NCBI GenBank assembly: GCA_035582835.1 | Contig: JAYKAV010003143.1 | Span: 495,435-559,434 of the forward strand | Origin: Phoebastria nigripes | Taxonomy: Eukaryota > Chordata > Aves > Procellariiformes > Diomedeidae | Reading direction: 5' to 3' | Length of the DNA: 64,000 nt | In this document: positions 53,101 through 64,000 of the stretch, in pieces | How positions within the stretch are numbered: position 1 is the first letter of the stretch | How the letters are laid out: every line of letters begins with the position of its first letter | Program-made: the position numbers and the translations under genes | The notes under the pieces: generated by a model | What the model was told of the DNA's origin: nothing | The model's database searches: none | The model's input: the letters and a program-made list of their open reading frames with translations, nothing else

Positions 53101-56100
53101 TAAACATGAAAGTTTTATCATATACTTTCACATGGTATCAAAACAAGCATTGGTCTGCATGGGCATACTGGAAAGTTCTAAATGCACATGAATATTTCTG
53201 ACAGTTTTAACTTCTCTATTTTACAGAAAAGTAGGACTTATTTAGAATCATTATTATATGGAGAAACATAAAATGACAAACAGTATGTCCACTGCCTTTT
53301 ACAGCTTAAAGTACACTGTTAACAAATCTGATTCCAAGAGATAGCTAATATTTGTATGGTTCTTCCAATATTTAAACTGTGATTTAAATCATCATCAAAC
53401 ATACAGCTCTCTAAAACCAACAATAAGGATATGAAAACTCCAATCTCTCTATATAATCCTAATTGCTTTACATGTATAGCACAAAATATAATTGAGGTAT
53501 ATACTCAAATAACATATACACCATTAAAAATTTTATCACCAAACCTCTGACCATCTGTGTTGGCATACTCTTAAAGAAGTAATCTTGAAACTGAAGATCA
53601 GTAGAGATAAATATTTGTGACAATTATTTTTATTTTTCTAGTCAGTTTTTTTAAAATAATTTTTTTATGTAAGCATTTTCAAAAATTTTATATTAATTAT
53701 TTCAGCAACCATAAAAATATAGTAATAAGCAAACATATGATTCCCCCACATTTATTGCTTTCTGCCAAATCATGATGGGCCAGAAATAATGCATGTAATA
53801 TTAAGTATAGCCAATGCAAAGAGTATAGTAAATTATCCTTCTACACAAACAAAAGAAACACAGACATGATTAACTTTCCTATTTATGTCACTAAGCACAT
53901 CCAGCCAGTGCCAATACCTGTTAGAAAATTTTCCTTCATCAAGATTAAAAGAATGTAAAGTTTCATTACAGAAGGACCTGGCAAACTCTTCATTCTTATC
54001 CAATTTAATTAGCTCTATTTTCAAATACTCATTAGTGACAAGGATTTTTTTTCCTGAATCAATCCCTCAGCTGGAATAAAACCTGCCATTTTCTAATTAC
54101 AGCACTACAAAGGGCTAGAAAGAGCCTTTTTTTCTCCTCACTATGAACTGGGGCCTTTACACAAAATTCATTTGAGAATTATCTGTACACTTTCCCAGGG
54201 AAAGAAAAGACAACTGTAACAAAAGGTCATAGCTGTATCACATATATATATATTAATGAGTTAGCAAGGTTCAGCACATACCACCATACAAGATCAGCTG
54301 TCTTCAAAACAAGGCAAAAGTTCATAGGCCACTGACAATGGAATTAATAAATGATAAGTAGCTCATTTCTTAAAAAGCGTAAACCCTGCCTCAACTCAAA
54401 AAACCCAAACCTGGACAGACTATCTAAACTAATGGCTTATCAAACAGCTTCCCTTTTTTATTTTTATTTTACTGATTTCTCAAACTGAGCCTAAATAACA
54501 TTTAAGAAAAAAAACAGTAGTGCAGTCTTGACAACATAAGAAATGGCTAAAAGAAATGGTGTCAAAATGGTGCCAACCAGCTAAAAACCTATAATCTTCA
54601 ANCACAGTGCACTAACAATAGAGGCTTTAAGTTGCATCTTACGTAAGATTAAAAAAGAAACAGTAGATGAAAGACAACTATGAATTCTTAAAGATTAATT
54701 CAGAAATTATAAAAACAGGGAGAAACGCTACAGGAAGGACAAGTCAGTGTCTGTATGAACCAAGCTATCTTAACAGCTACTCAGTAATACCTACTTTGCA
54801 AGTATGCTAAACACATGCTTCTAGTAACACTATCATGTAGGAGGAATATGAACATTATTCCTTTTAAGACACGGTATCACCAAAATCAGTTCAAACACAT
54901 AAAGATGTTATAGTTGTATGCTGGTACAAATAACATATATTATAATCGTAATACCTACCTTGAACTAAAAGACAAAAAGACAAGATCAACCTTACTCACT
55001 GAAACCATTATCATACGGGACACTCCCCACATGCANGCACGCATCCTAAATGATTTCTAATACTACCTTCCTTTATAATTGAGTAGATAGAGCTTACAAG
55101 TCTTAGAGCTCATTAATTCTATTTTTGGGTGGAGGAATTAGTTACTAGTTCTGGTTGCCATTGTTTACATGGATGTGTTCTGCATACCATGCCTCCTTTG
55201 GATATGGGTAAAGAAGCTTAGTAAAGGATCATTGTATTTTTATTGTGCAATATGGCATAGGTGTATAATAACTTCACTGCTAATTTGAAGTACTACCGTA
55301 AACTAAATCTGGGACAGTACATCTACAGGATAAATGTCGCTTACTGTTCACCAAATGAATTTAAAGACAAATGCCTTGAAGGCGGCAGCATTCTTGTGTT
55401 AGGAAATGTTATAAAGAACTTGATTACATCAGCAAAGCATCTCTCAACATTAGAGACTATTTGGGGCTGCATAACTGCCAAGACTTCTCAGGAAACAATT
55501 CTTCCATGGTATGAAGGGAGAACAAGTGCATTACAATCCCTCTTTTACCTCTGCTCAACGTTCAGTGTTAATCCTGTTTCTTGGGAGAGTGTAAAGAAAT
55601 AATGGGGCAAGAAAGCAGTACTTCATTTACTCTGAAGTGCAGGAATTGCAATTAGACATTTGCATATCTATTCACCTACCAACAGAGGAGCCAGAGGCCC
55701 TGAAATAATTCTTTTTTAATATTTCATAAAGTTTATGTGACCAAGAAAACACTGGTCTTTAAGTCTACAGCAATTGTCCATAGCTGTTCTATCCACATAA
55801 CATAGCAGTCTTGGACTACAAACTTCGAATTGAAGAAAAAAAGAACTATTTGCAATATGTAAGTGAACTTTGATAAAGCATCTTAAGTTTATTTAATTCA
55901 CACTTAAATGAGCTCTTTTCATCTTTGTTACAGGGAAATAACAAAGCAGAAAAATACTGCAGTATCGTATGTTTTAATGGAAGCAGTCTCCAGGTGGGAA
56001 AAAGAGCACAGAATGACCTTGTCTAGTTGCAATGCTATTAAAAAAAAAAAAAAAAAAAAAAGATAATTATAAGACACACTTGTACAAACTAATTTCTGCT

Positions 56101-57864
56101 GAAGGCACCTCCCATGTAGTCTCTTAAACGGGACTGGAAAGAACTGCAAACCAGAGCTTACAGTGTTAGTATCTTGCTGTAATACGCAATAAAGCATAAA
56201 TTACCTTAAAAATATTATGTTAAGAGCATGATTTATATTGCAAAGTCAAGTACTCCAGAGTTATGAAGTACTGGATTTACGGTTCCCTAATAAGCCTAAG
56301 CTATACACACTCATCTGTCCATCTTGTCCTCTGCACATGGCAGAGGCATCTTTCAGAAAAAACGTAATACTTAAGACAATGTCATGCTGCATATGTACAA
56401 AAGGGCTGAATTAAAGTTGCACAAGTAGCCATAAATCTGTCATTTCTTAGCTTTCAACCACTTGACTCTGCAAACTTCACAACATTTTTTACATGATATT
56501 ATGATATCATGTAATTTTCTAGGGTTCTCCTCCCCAGCCCTGTCTCTAGAAGATAAAATTAAACTCCATTATGTGTAGTTGTAACACTTTTTCCTCTATT
56601 ACACATCAACAGAGCAATACAGACTTCTATCAATTGAAAAATAGTATCAAAAAAGACATGTCAGAGAAGGGATGGAGCACTGACTGGATCTAAGGATCAA
56701 TTCCATGGGAGAGAAAGCAAAATGTCTTTCTTCTGTTCCCCGCTCCATCACTGTTCCACCATCCCAGTCCCTGGGGACTGGCAAAACTTGTGCTTCATTT
56801 GATGTCTCCACATGACAGATAACATAACATCCCTGGGGCACTATGCTCATCTAAGGGGAGAAGAGTCTTCTTCCAAATGTCTGTTCCTAAAAAGTCCACT
56901 TTGTCCATTTGTCATTTTCAGATTGGGCAAGAGGCCAAACTCAGCCCTCCACACTGTTCTGTGTCCCTGCGTTCTGAGTGGAGTATCTGTAGCTATAGCT
57001 ACATCATGAACAACAGCTACACAAACTTACAATGGGTTACACGTACACTGGCAAAATCTTCCTGAAGAACACAAAAAGGAAAGAGATGTGAAAGGAAGCT
57101 TTACAGGACAAAGGAAAAGTACTTCAGTAGCTCAAAAATGTTGCCCAAGCAAGAATCAACAGTTGATTGCAAACAGGAGACATGCAAGAGTCCTCTAAGA
57201 AAAGGCACATTAGCATTTCAAAACAGGAGGAGCTAGACAGATGATGTATGTGGACTGCCAACAGCTCCTGCTGGGGAAAATTTTTTCGACTAGGCAGATT
57301 TCACAGTTCAAGTTTGAGAGGCGTATTGAAAACATCACAGTGAGTATCTGAGAGACAATAACGAAGTTCTGAATTTATCTCCGCTTTGTCTGTTAACACC
57401 TCTAGCCTGCTCTTTATGTAAAGACATTCAGCAGCGCTGAAATGATTTCAAGTCCAATTAAGAGTTTGTCAGCAGTGATGCTAATTTTTTTGCCCTGGAA
57501 TTTCAGGCCTTATTTCTGTCAAAATGGACATTTTACAGACCATTCACTACTCAAAAAGATTAGCAAGATTTTTTTTTTTTTTTGGTACATCAAAAGGCAT
57601 AGCAGTTGCTGTTGTCAGTTGTTACCTTTCATCTTCAGTTTTATTTAGTTAGCCACATACCTCATCCTTAGATGTTTCAGAGTCCAGTTTCAGTGTGAGG
57701 AACATAACAATATGAGGCACATCTTGTATAGTCTGTTGAAGGTCCGTACTATCTTCTCCCCACAAGAGCCGAACCAGATTGTTCATACTGGACTGTGCCC
57801 GTTTATACCTTTGCTGAGAAGTTCCTTCAGGCTCAAATATTGATGTTTCAAATGTAAGTTTAAC
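31658..57864 (-). CDS. INTU: INTU, inturned planar cell polarity / ciliogenesis protein (C-terminal 665 residues, 13 exons)
   Basis: INTU is a CPLANE subunit at the base of the primary cilium. With FUZ it forms a longin-domain exchange factor for Rab23 and, with WDPCP, supports recruitment of intraflagellar transport proteins. Exons are 57661-57864, 52870-52988, 50124-50213, 49488-49565, 48501-48690, 43218-43271, 41773-41835, 40486-40707, 39496-39918, 38858-38955, 37879-38068, 33805-33959 and 31658-31769. They total 1998 nt (666 codons with stop), and every junction keeps frame. Diagnostic stretches are [63 protein letters not shown] and [19 protein letters not shown]. The N-terminal region with the PDZ domain lies past 64,000. 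No lesion was found. Confidence 0.97.
32647..32703. repeat. Imperfect tandem duplication, 34-bp period
   Basis: Two 23-base copies at 32647-32669 and 32681-32703 share CAATAGT and TAATTATAACTTA and differ at two positions. It lies in the last INTU intron. Confidence 0.75.
33805..33959 (-). CDS. INTU: INTU penultimate exon
   Basis: This exon starts with a lysine run ([14 protein letters not shown]) and continues [20 protein letters not shown] and NYWVVG, ending in phase 2 before GTGAGT. Confidence 0.94.
33960..37878. other. INTU intron, 3.9 kb
   Basis: AT-rich unique sequence. Open frames on both strands are short and unlike any protein I know. No recognised repeat. Confidence 0.6.
37879..38068 (-). 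CDS. INTU: INTU exon
   Basis: This exon encodes [40 protein letters not shown] and [16 protein letters not shown] before a GTATGG donor. It forms the C-terminal longin-like domain. Confidence 0.95.
38424..38455 (+). repeat. G-rich tract, G-quadruplex motif
   Basis: Four or more runs of four to seven G separated by single bases, within an INTU intron. The INTU pre-mRNA carries the C-rich complement. An A/C-rich low-complexity stretch lies at 38277-38343. Confidence 0.75.
38858..38955 (-). CDS. INTU: INTU exon
   Basis: This exon encodes [20 protein letters not shown] and [12 protein letters not shown], ending in phase 2 within a lysine codon before GTAAGAA. Confidence 0.94.
39496..39918 (-). 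CDS. INTU: INTU largest exon in window
   Basis: This exon has 141 codons. It begins [20 protein letters not shown], continues [20 protein letters not shown], and has a serine/proline-rich, probably disordered tail ending NPQTVVDQ. The donor is GTCTGA; reading through it meets TGA at once, which fixes the exon end. Confidence 0.94.
40486..40707 (-). CDS. INTU: INTU exon
   Basis: This exon has 74 codons beginning [20 protein letters not shown] and [20 protein letters not shown], ending [10 protein letters not shown] before a GTAAGT donor. It lies in the central longin-like domain. Confidence 0.95.
41773..41835 (-). CDS. INTU: INTU small exon (21 codons)
   Basis: This exon encodes [20 protein letters not shown] plus K, phase 0 on both sides, with acceptor CCACAG and donor GTAGTA. 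Confidence 0.93.
43218..43271 (-). CDS. INTU: INTU small exon (18 codons)
   Basis: This exon encodes [18 protein letters not shown], phase 0 on both sides, between a TTTCAG acceptor and a GTAAAC donor. It is too short to show as an open frame but is required by the alignment. Confidence 0.94.
43272..48500. other. INTU intron, 5.2 kb
   Basis: AT-rich DNA with several unresolved bases and a long A tract at 47150-47207. No exon, RNA gene or retrocopy could be supported. Confidence 0.6.
47150..47207. repeat. Compound poly-A tract
   Basis: Forty A, then CAGG, then about 14 A. It is the longest homopolymer of the window, in an INTU intron. No retroposed gene body was recognised upstream. Confidence 0.9.
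48501..48690 (-). CDS. INTU: INTU exon
   Basis: This 190-nt exon encodes [28 protein letters not shown] and [17 protein letters not shown]. It is one of the most conserved INTU segments and the strongest single identifier of the gene. Donor GTAATG. Confidence 0.96.
49488..49565 (-). CDS. INTU: INTU exon
   Basis: This exon encodes [20 protein letters not shown] and YSSLD, with acceptor TTATAG and donor GTGAGT. The split serine codon joins it to the next exon. Confidence 0.94.
50124..50213 (-). CDS. INTU: INTU exon
   Basis: This exon encodes [20 protein letters not shown] and LLVIGLPEE, with acceptor TTCTAG and donor GTGAGT. It reads in frame with both neighbours. Confidence 0.94.
52870..52988 (-). 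CDS. INTU: INTU exon
   Basis: This exon encodes [20 protein letters not shown] and [19 protein letters not shown], ending in phase 2 before a GTAAAA donor. It is part of the N-terminal longin-like domain. Confidence 0.95.
52989..57660. other. INTU intron, 4.7 kb
   Basis: AT-rich DNA with an A22 run at 56040-56061. A 113-codon plus-strand open frame at 55261-55602 is the longest here, but it has no recognisable domain and no splice or promoter support. Confidence 0.6.
57661..57864 (-). CDS. INTU: INTU exon, first in window
   Basis: This phase 0-0 exon has 68 codons. It starts [14 protein letters not shown] at the end of the PDZ region, contains [12 protein letters not shown] and [18 protein letters not shown], and ends at a GTATGT donor. 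It leads into the first longin-like domain. Confidence 0.95.
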
Positions 57865-58850
57865 CTATTAAGATAATTAATTATTGTGAAAATGAGGCTG
57901 TACTGACAATTACGTTCTAATATCAGATGAAATAAATGCAGTTGGAGCCCTTTAAGAGATTGTTTTCTTAGCTTTACTGACAAAGATGTAAGCATTCAAA
58001 AAATTCTTGCTGTTTCAAGAAAACCAATTATATATTCAGCATTACATAACCATCTATTATTAAGGACAAAGCCAGCTATTACATGCTCTATGAACCACGT
58101 GAGTAAGCATGTGGTTTGGTGTGTTTTCATACTTAATTCTTACGGCTTTGAGAATGGAAAAATATACTTACTGCTCTGGGTTTGTTTGAACACAAAACCT
58201 ATTACCACGCTTTTGAAACACACACAATATTTGACTTCTTTCAAAATGTCAGCACTTTCATAAGTATATATCCTCAAGGCTCTTTCATGAGCATTTCTTT
58301 GCTTTTTCGAGCACACTGACAGGTACATTTGCACAGGAAAATCAATTTACATTAGACTGCAAAAGTCCTAATTTGTAACACTCAGTAACAATTCTTCTTT
58401 CAGTCTGCCAATGTCTTGTTAACTATGTTAACTTTTTTCTTTTAAACTGTAAAGTCAGCAAATAAGAGTTTTGTTACCATATTTAACAATTGTACACAAC
58501 TAGCAAGAAGCATAAAAATTGTTTACATCACTTGCTGCGTTATCTCTTCAGAAGAAAAAAAATAATCAAAGCACTAACAGAGCATTCTCTCTTAAAAAAT
58601 AACTTAAAGTTTAGATGATTAAGCTTACTTTGTCAAAAAGTTACATGAGGTTTACTGTTCTTTATTTCCCAAATAAAGTAAAAACCAGGAGTTTTAGAAT
58701 AAACACGTATTTCCTGACTTACAAGCAACACAAAATCCAAACTTGGTGTGGAAATACGTTTCACAATTTGCTTTACAGACCTCCTTTTTATGAGCACTGC
58801 CTTACAAAAATTATTTCAGTTGTTCCAGTAGTCATGAAATGAGAGAGTAA

Positions 58851-58873
58851 TTTTTTTTTTTTTTTTTTTTTTT
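58851..58873. repeat. T23 homopolymer
   Basis: A T run in the first INTU intron seen here, so poly-A in the sense strand. Confidence 0.9.
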
Positions 58874-61762
58874 GAATGAACACTTCATCCTAAGTACGAA
58901 AGAAGGATATGTGAGAAATACCTAGCTCTTGACTGGGCATAAAATTGTAATTTCCAAGGAGAATAAATTGATTTATTTTCTTGGATGATACCTTAGTTTT
59001 CATCATTGTTCAAAGTGACTGAAAATATATCTATTTGGACTAAGTAGGCACACTCTCAGTTCCCTCTTTCATATGTTTTTACTCAAGGTTGTTTGTCTGC
59101 CTTAAAGTATCCTTAACATGCCTATTGACTGGGAAGTCCTAAACATAATACACCACACCAAATCCTGCTTCTCTTTAAAGTCAGTGACAGTTTAGCCTAA
59201 TGATTGATGCAACAAAAAAGGTTTCTATTTTCCCAGTTGCAATAAATTTGAAAAGCCCAAGCAGAGGTAATTTATACATTTAAATATAAATAATTTATAT
59301 TTTCGTAATTGTGTATGTGTATACACATACTTAAAGAGAGGAGTGCCAGCAAGAAATAATGATGCTCTAAAACACCCACTGCCTGTCAAACGAGATCAGA
59401 GAGAAGTGCTATCATCAGCTCTTCCAGCTACAACATTTATGTCACCGGCTGCCTTCCTCCCATTCCACTCTACTCCCTCCCAACATTTCTCATTAATCTT
59501 TTCCTCTCCTATTTTGGCTGCTATCAGCTTTTTTCTCTTTTCTCTTCCCATTCTCTGGAACAGCATTGAATTCAATCCTGCTCTCCTACCATGTGCTACC
59601 ACCTTCTTTTCTGACAGTAACTCATCACTCGCTCTCTCCTCCTCATTTCAGTTTCAGTTCATTACACTGCGTATTAACAGGACTCAAGGAGCAGAAACAT
59701 CCAGCTAAGAAGCAGTGGCTTCTTAAGACCCAGTAACTTGATCCTTCACAGTTTTATAGATGTATGTTTTCTTTTCTGGCATTCTGTGACTCGGTTCTCT
59801 CTCTTTGTCACGCCATCTGCATGTATTTCAGAGGATTTTCCTCATACCCTGTTTAACTTCTTGCAGATTTCCTCAAGGCTCAAAACTTATTTCTCTTAAC
59901 TTCTACTATATCTTGTCTGTGGACACTTATTCACGACACTTAGGCTACAGTCTCTAAACTAATGACGCACAGATGTAATTCTTGCTGCAGTCTATCTTTT
60001 AGTCTCTCAATTTTAAAACAAACAAACTCAGTCTGTCTTGTCGTAGAGACACAAGCATATGGCCCTCCAAGCAAGAGCTCAAAACAAATTGGGCCAAACA
60101 GAACTTTAACTCTCCCTCATCCTGTAGGCATCCATGCTGCCTCCCACATCACTGTGGGCAATACCACACTGCTCAGATGTGAAGTCACTGTATTTTGAGA
60201 AAGATCTCTCTCCACAATTTTACTAGAAGTTCCTTTCCAAATCTTCTTGATTCTATCTAACAGCTTAAAACGTGATATTTTCTGTTCCTCTCTACTTTTG
60301 TCCAAGTTCTAATCTATTTCCTGCCTTTAAAAAAACAAATTACTGTGAAAAAGACCATCTAGGCTGGAAAATGCTGTAATAGAAAATGACCAAGAGACTA
60401 CATTTCTACATACCCTAAAAAACTATTATTTTTTTTTTTGTAGAGGAGAAACGAATCTTCATCCTGAGCAGTGCATGGGATCTGATTAAATATGTGACTA
60501 CTGAAGTACCCTTTTGTAAATACTGACTATGAAATCTTTCACAACTTTGATTCCATTTCTCCTAAAGAAAATCAGTTCAATGCACAGCAGACAACGGAAG
60601 AGGAAATTAAATGAAGAATGGGAAAAGCACAGAAAATATTAGTATTCCACTCTATAAATACATAGCGTGCACACATTCGCAATACTTAGAACAGTTCTCA
60701 AAAAGAATTCAATCAAACTGCAAGAAGGCACTGATGAAGGTGACAGTAACAGCAAACTATGAGGTACATAGATGGGGATTTTTACGCTTAGGAAAGATGG
60801 GACAAAAGTGGAACATGACAGAGCTCTCCAAAGTCATGGAACGATACGAAGAATAAGACATGGACAGTTAACTACTCCTTGTAACACAGGAACCTGGGGG
60901 TATGAAATGCACTTAATTAGATGGAAGTTTGAAAACCAACAAAAATGAACGTTAAGACAAATCAGTTATGTAAATCACTGCTACAGGATGCTGTGGAGAT
61001 CAATGGAATTTTAAGAACTAGATTAAAAAAGGAGAAGGTACAAACCTGTAGGTGATCCAACAAGTCCCTAACTATTGACTGCTGGAAGCTGGAAAAGTAT
61101 GATGGGAATGTCACTCTGTATTTAATTCGTTTCTTAATACCCTTTATTTAAACATTTGTCAGTGTAAGAAGCAGAAAATGTAGCTGTTTTACCATTGGTC
61201 TGACCCAGAAAGGCATGCTTTCTGTTTATCCACAAGAAAGCTGTATGTCTTAGAATATGGATTTTATTATAGACAGAGCTGGTGGCATTGCCTGCCTTTT
61301 AAGATTGGCTGCCGTTTCCTGTTGTAAGTCTCTGTTTTCCATGTGCTTATGGTTTGCACAACTGTAACTCAAAATTTCAGGCTGAAATTTCTCATTCTGA
61401 ATGCCTGCCTCAGGCTGAATATTTTTAGAAAGTTTCGGGTAAAACGGTTCTGCAACTTCTGAGTATCAGGGTAAGCAAAAGTATATTCTTCTAGCATATC
61501 TTGCCCTTCCTATTCTGTCTTCTCAGTCTTGTGGTGAAAGGAAAGAGCAGCTATTTTGATTACAGAAATGTAAAATTGTATAGACTGCAGAATATAACTT
61601 TATCATACTATCTCAAGCATTGATTGAGGGATATGCTTTGTCCTGTCACATTCAGTGACTGCTATAGAACTTCTAAATGGGGTATCCAATGCTTTAATCA
61701 GAATTGGGACTTTATCTTATTAGGTGACATGCAAACACCCGAACAGAAACAGTTCTGCCACT

Positions 61763-61785
61763 AAAAAAAAAAAAAAAAAAAAAAA
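61763..61785. repeat. A23 homopolymer
   Basis: An A run in the INTU intron open at the window end. Confidence 0.9.
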
Positions 61786-64000
61786 GACTGATGTAGCATT
61801 TAGACTTCTGTTGCTCAATAAATACACTAAACTAGCCCTTACATGCCTAGAAGCTAGTTTACCTAAACTGAGGTAAGGAAAAGAAAATTCTGGAAATATA
61901 ATAATGAGATATGTTATGCCACATGCTGCAATTGAGAAAATCTAGGTAATTAGTTTTTGAAATTACTTCCAGTAATTTTTAACACTGAACCCAGAAGAGC
62001 AGTGACTTTGCTTATGTAAATAACTTTTAACTACAGTAAAATGGCTTTAAACTGCATCTTTTTGATATTTTGCAATGTATGATGAATGAGAATACATCAA
62101 TTTTGCTTGTGTAACAGCTGTCTTATTACTAAATCTCAGAAACAACAACCCTCTGTTTCTTCAGCAGCATGAACACAGTGTTCTACACTGCAAAAAAACC
62201 CAGAACTCTGTATTTAAATTCTCCACTGGTCTATTTCAGCAATCACTCTTCTGGCTTGACTCAAACTGCACAGTAAAAAAGGAATAATTGCACTTTAATA
62301 AAAGGTTTTGGAAAGCCAACATGACAAACAGTTATGCATTTCAAGTAATCGCTGTCTACTTGACAGATTTACTGACAATGTCAACATTAATGTTGCATTA
62401 AAAGTAACTACTATATAAAGGGTTGCATTGCATTTTAGCAACAAGTAATACGTATACTCTAATCTAGCAAGGATACAATTAAATAAACTATATAATCTCT
62501 GCTTTTTTTAACCATTCTGTATTCAATAACAGTTACAGCAACTCCATATTTGGTCAAAGACAGGCAAGACAAGGTTTTTCTACCATGCAGCTCTGCCAAT
62601 ACCTGACCACAACTCTGGTAGCTTAGGCAAGCTTCATACTGTCAAACATCTTGGAAAGCTTCCTAAACTGACACACTAGCACTCAATCTTACTGCAGTTG
62701 CAGATGTAGTTCTACAGGCACTTACACTATGTAAGTTGTGAACAGAAGCATGTTTAACAAAACCTAAAATTTCCACTTCTTTTTATCTCTGGACAGTAAA
62801 ACATTTCTATTATCATCACCTCATACATTCTACCTGAAGAAAAACTACCAAGAGGTTACAGACATACTGTAAGAGACACTATAATTTTTACCTGCTCCAT
62901 CTCCTATCTGTAAGTGGCAACTTTTACCTTGTCTTCCTGTCCACCAGGAAGTGGATTTAAGCAGAATAACTCAAAATACTTAATTTTACGCTACTAACAT
63001 CCTAGGTAATTAACACTCTCCTGGTTTAATTCTTAAATAGCTATCTAATTCTTTATTAGTTATTTAATCCTTCATTATAGCTCCAAAATTATTATTCAGC
63101 TAGAAGAGAAGATATATGCAGTAGGTTTGGGGGGAAGAAACATTATTCATCATGTCAGTTTTTTGGGGTTTTTTTGTATCAATTTTTATTACTGACTTCT
63201 ATCAATCTTCATCACTGTTCAGTTTTGAAAGATCTTAAAAGTATTTAATCTAAAAGCTCTTAAATACTCAAGAATTAGTTTTTCTATTTAAATATGAAAG
63301 CAGTATCAATTTCTCCATTTGAATGCTCTTTAATATCTTTAACAGCACTACTTGTTAATTCAGGCTTCTCTTTACTCTCTTGTGGTTTGTGAGTCTCTTT
63401 TATATTGATGAAGAGATAATTATTTAAGTATTTCCACAGCAATTATTACCGTTTTATGAACACTAATTGACAAAAAAAGCCACTACTATTCTGCAGTTGA
63501 CATATTTATTTTTAAGCTAGACATCAATATCTTGCTTCATACATACTATTGCCAGGTTGCACATCTCCAGCCCTATTACCCACCAGGAGCAAGGCATCAC
63601 AACATTACATACCTCGTCCTTCATTTCCTGAGATCAGTGTGTTCAAAAAACCAACTCTCAAAGCAACCATACTTGCCATCTTTGCCCATAACTACAACTA
63701 TCGCTTGTTAAAAGTTTGTGCAGGTCTCAAAGGAGTTACTTCCCTGTATTCAACAAGAAGTAATTTATTTTGATGCAAGTGGTAACATAATAATGAAGTT
63801 GTTTTCTGAGCAGGAAAAGTAATAAAACTTGATTTTTCACATATGTATGTACTAGTTCCCATAGAGAAACATGAACACTCAGAGTTCTGCAAGCACAGAA
63901 TACCTTGATACTGGGCAAAAGGATCAGGTGTTATGGTTAGTCTAAACCTACAAGTATGCTGCTACCTCTTGCACAACGTTGCATGTGCTTTCTGACTCTG

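Larger units (their letters stand above)
57865..64000. other. INTU intron, open at the window end
   Basis: More than 6.1 kb of AT-rich sequence with a T23 run (58851-58873) and an A23 run (61763-61785). I searched the minus strand for the PDZ-encoding upstream exon and did not find it, so it should lie past 64,000. Confidence 0.6.

Noticed and set aside
55261..55602. A 113-codon plus-strand open frame in an INTU intron
   Set aside because: No recognisable domain, no promoter or splice signals, AT-rich background composition, and the antisense position inside an intron suggests chance.
59343..59708. A 121-codon plus-strand open frame
   Set aside because: The product is a low-complexity, serine- and phenylalanine-rich string from a pyrimidine-rich stretch, with no family resemblance.
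57865..64000. Search for the INTU PDZ-encoding exon
   Set aside because: No minus-strand frame with the expected PDZ residues and splice sites was found, so the exon is placed outside the window.

Overview
Vertebrate nuclear DNA, most likely from a bird or a close sauropsid. It has multi-exon genes with GT-AG introns, compact AT-rich introns, one CpG island, few recognisable interspersed repeats and scattered single N bases typical of a draft assembly. There is no operon, phage, CRISPR or bacterial-type feature. The species call is inference.

The window holds a conserved amniote block read entirely on the minus strand. From high to low coordinate it contains INTU (13 exons, 31,658-57,864; the 5' part with the PDZ domain lies beyond 64,000), SLC25A31/ANT4 (six exons, 19,206-28,346) and HSPA4L (the first 11 coding exons, 571-15,990; the rest lies before position 1). 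This matches the human 4q28 order INTU - SLC25A31 - HSPA4L. Reading frames and intron phases were checked exon by exon. They are consistent across all HSPA4L and INTU exons, so both genes look intact.

SLC25A31 is the notable gene. All six exons can be aligned to a mitochondrial ADP/ATP carrier without internal indels, but the copy is broken. It has an in-frame TGA in exon 4, an apparent one-base frameshift just after the only usable ATG, a GC instead of GT donor after exon 1, a tryptophan at the conserved substrate-binding arginine, and damaged matrix-gate motifs in repeats 1 and 2. I call it a young unitary pseudogene. As I recall, published comparative work describes ANT4 as degenerate in birds; this copy is unusually complete.

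The HSPA4L promoter sits in a CpG island (about 15.5-16.75 kb). It contains a four-unit heat-shock element with exact 5-bp spacing, an ETS palindrome, an NRF1-like site, GC boxes that also form a G-quadruplex motif on the sense strand, and an AP-1/CNC-sMaf site. A well-formed plus-strand exon (17,011-17,150) suggests a divergent transcript from the same promoter.

The rest is intron and intergenic DNA with homopolymer runs, a G-rich tract and a small tandem duplication. I found no new defence or mobile system.
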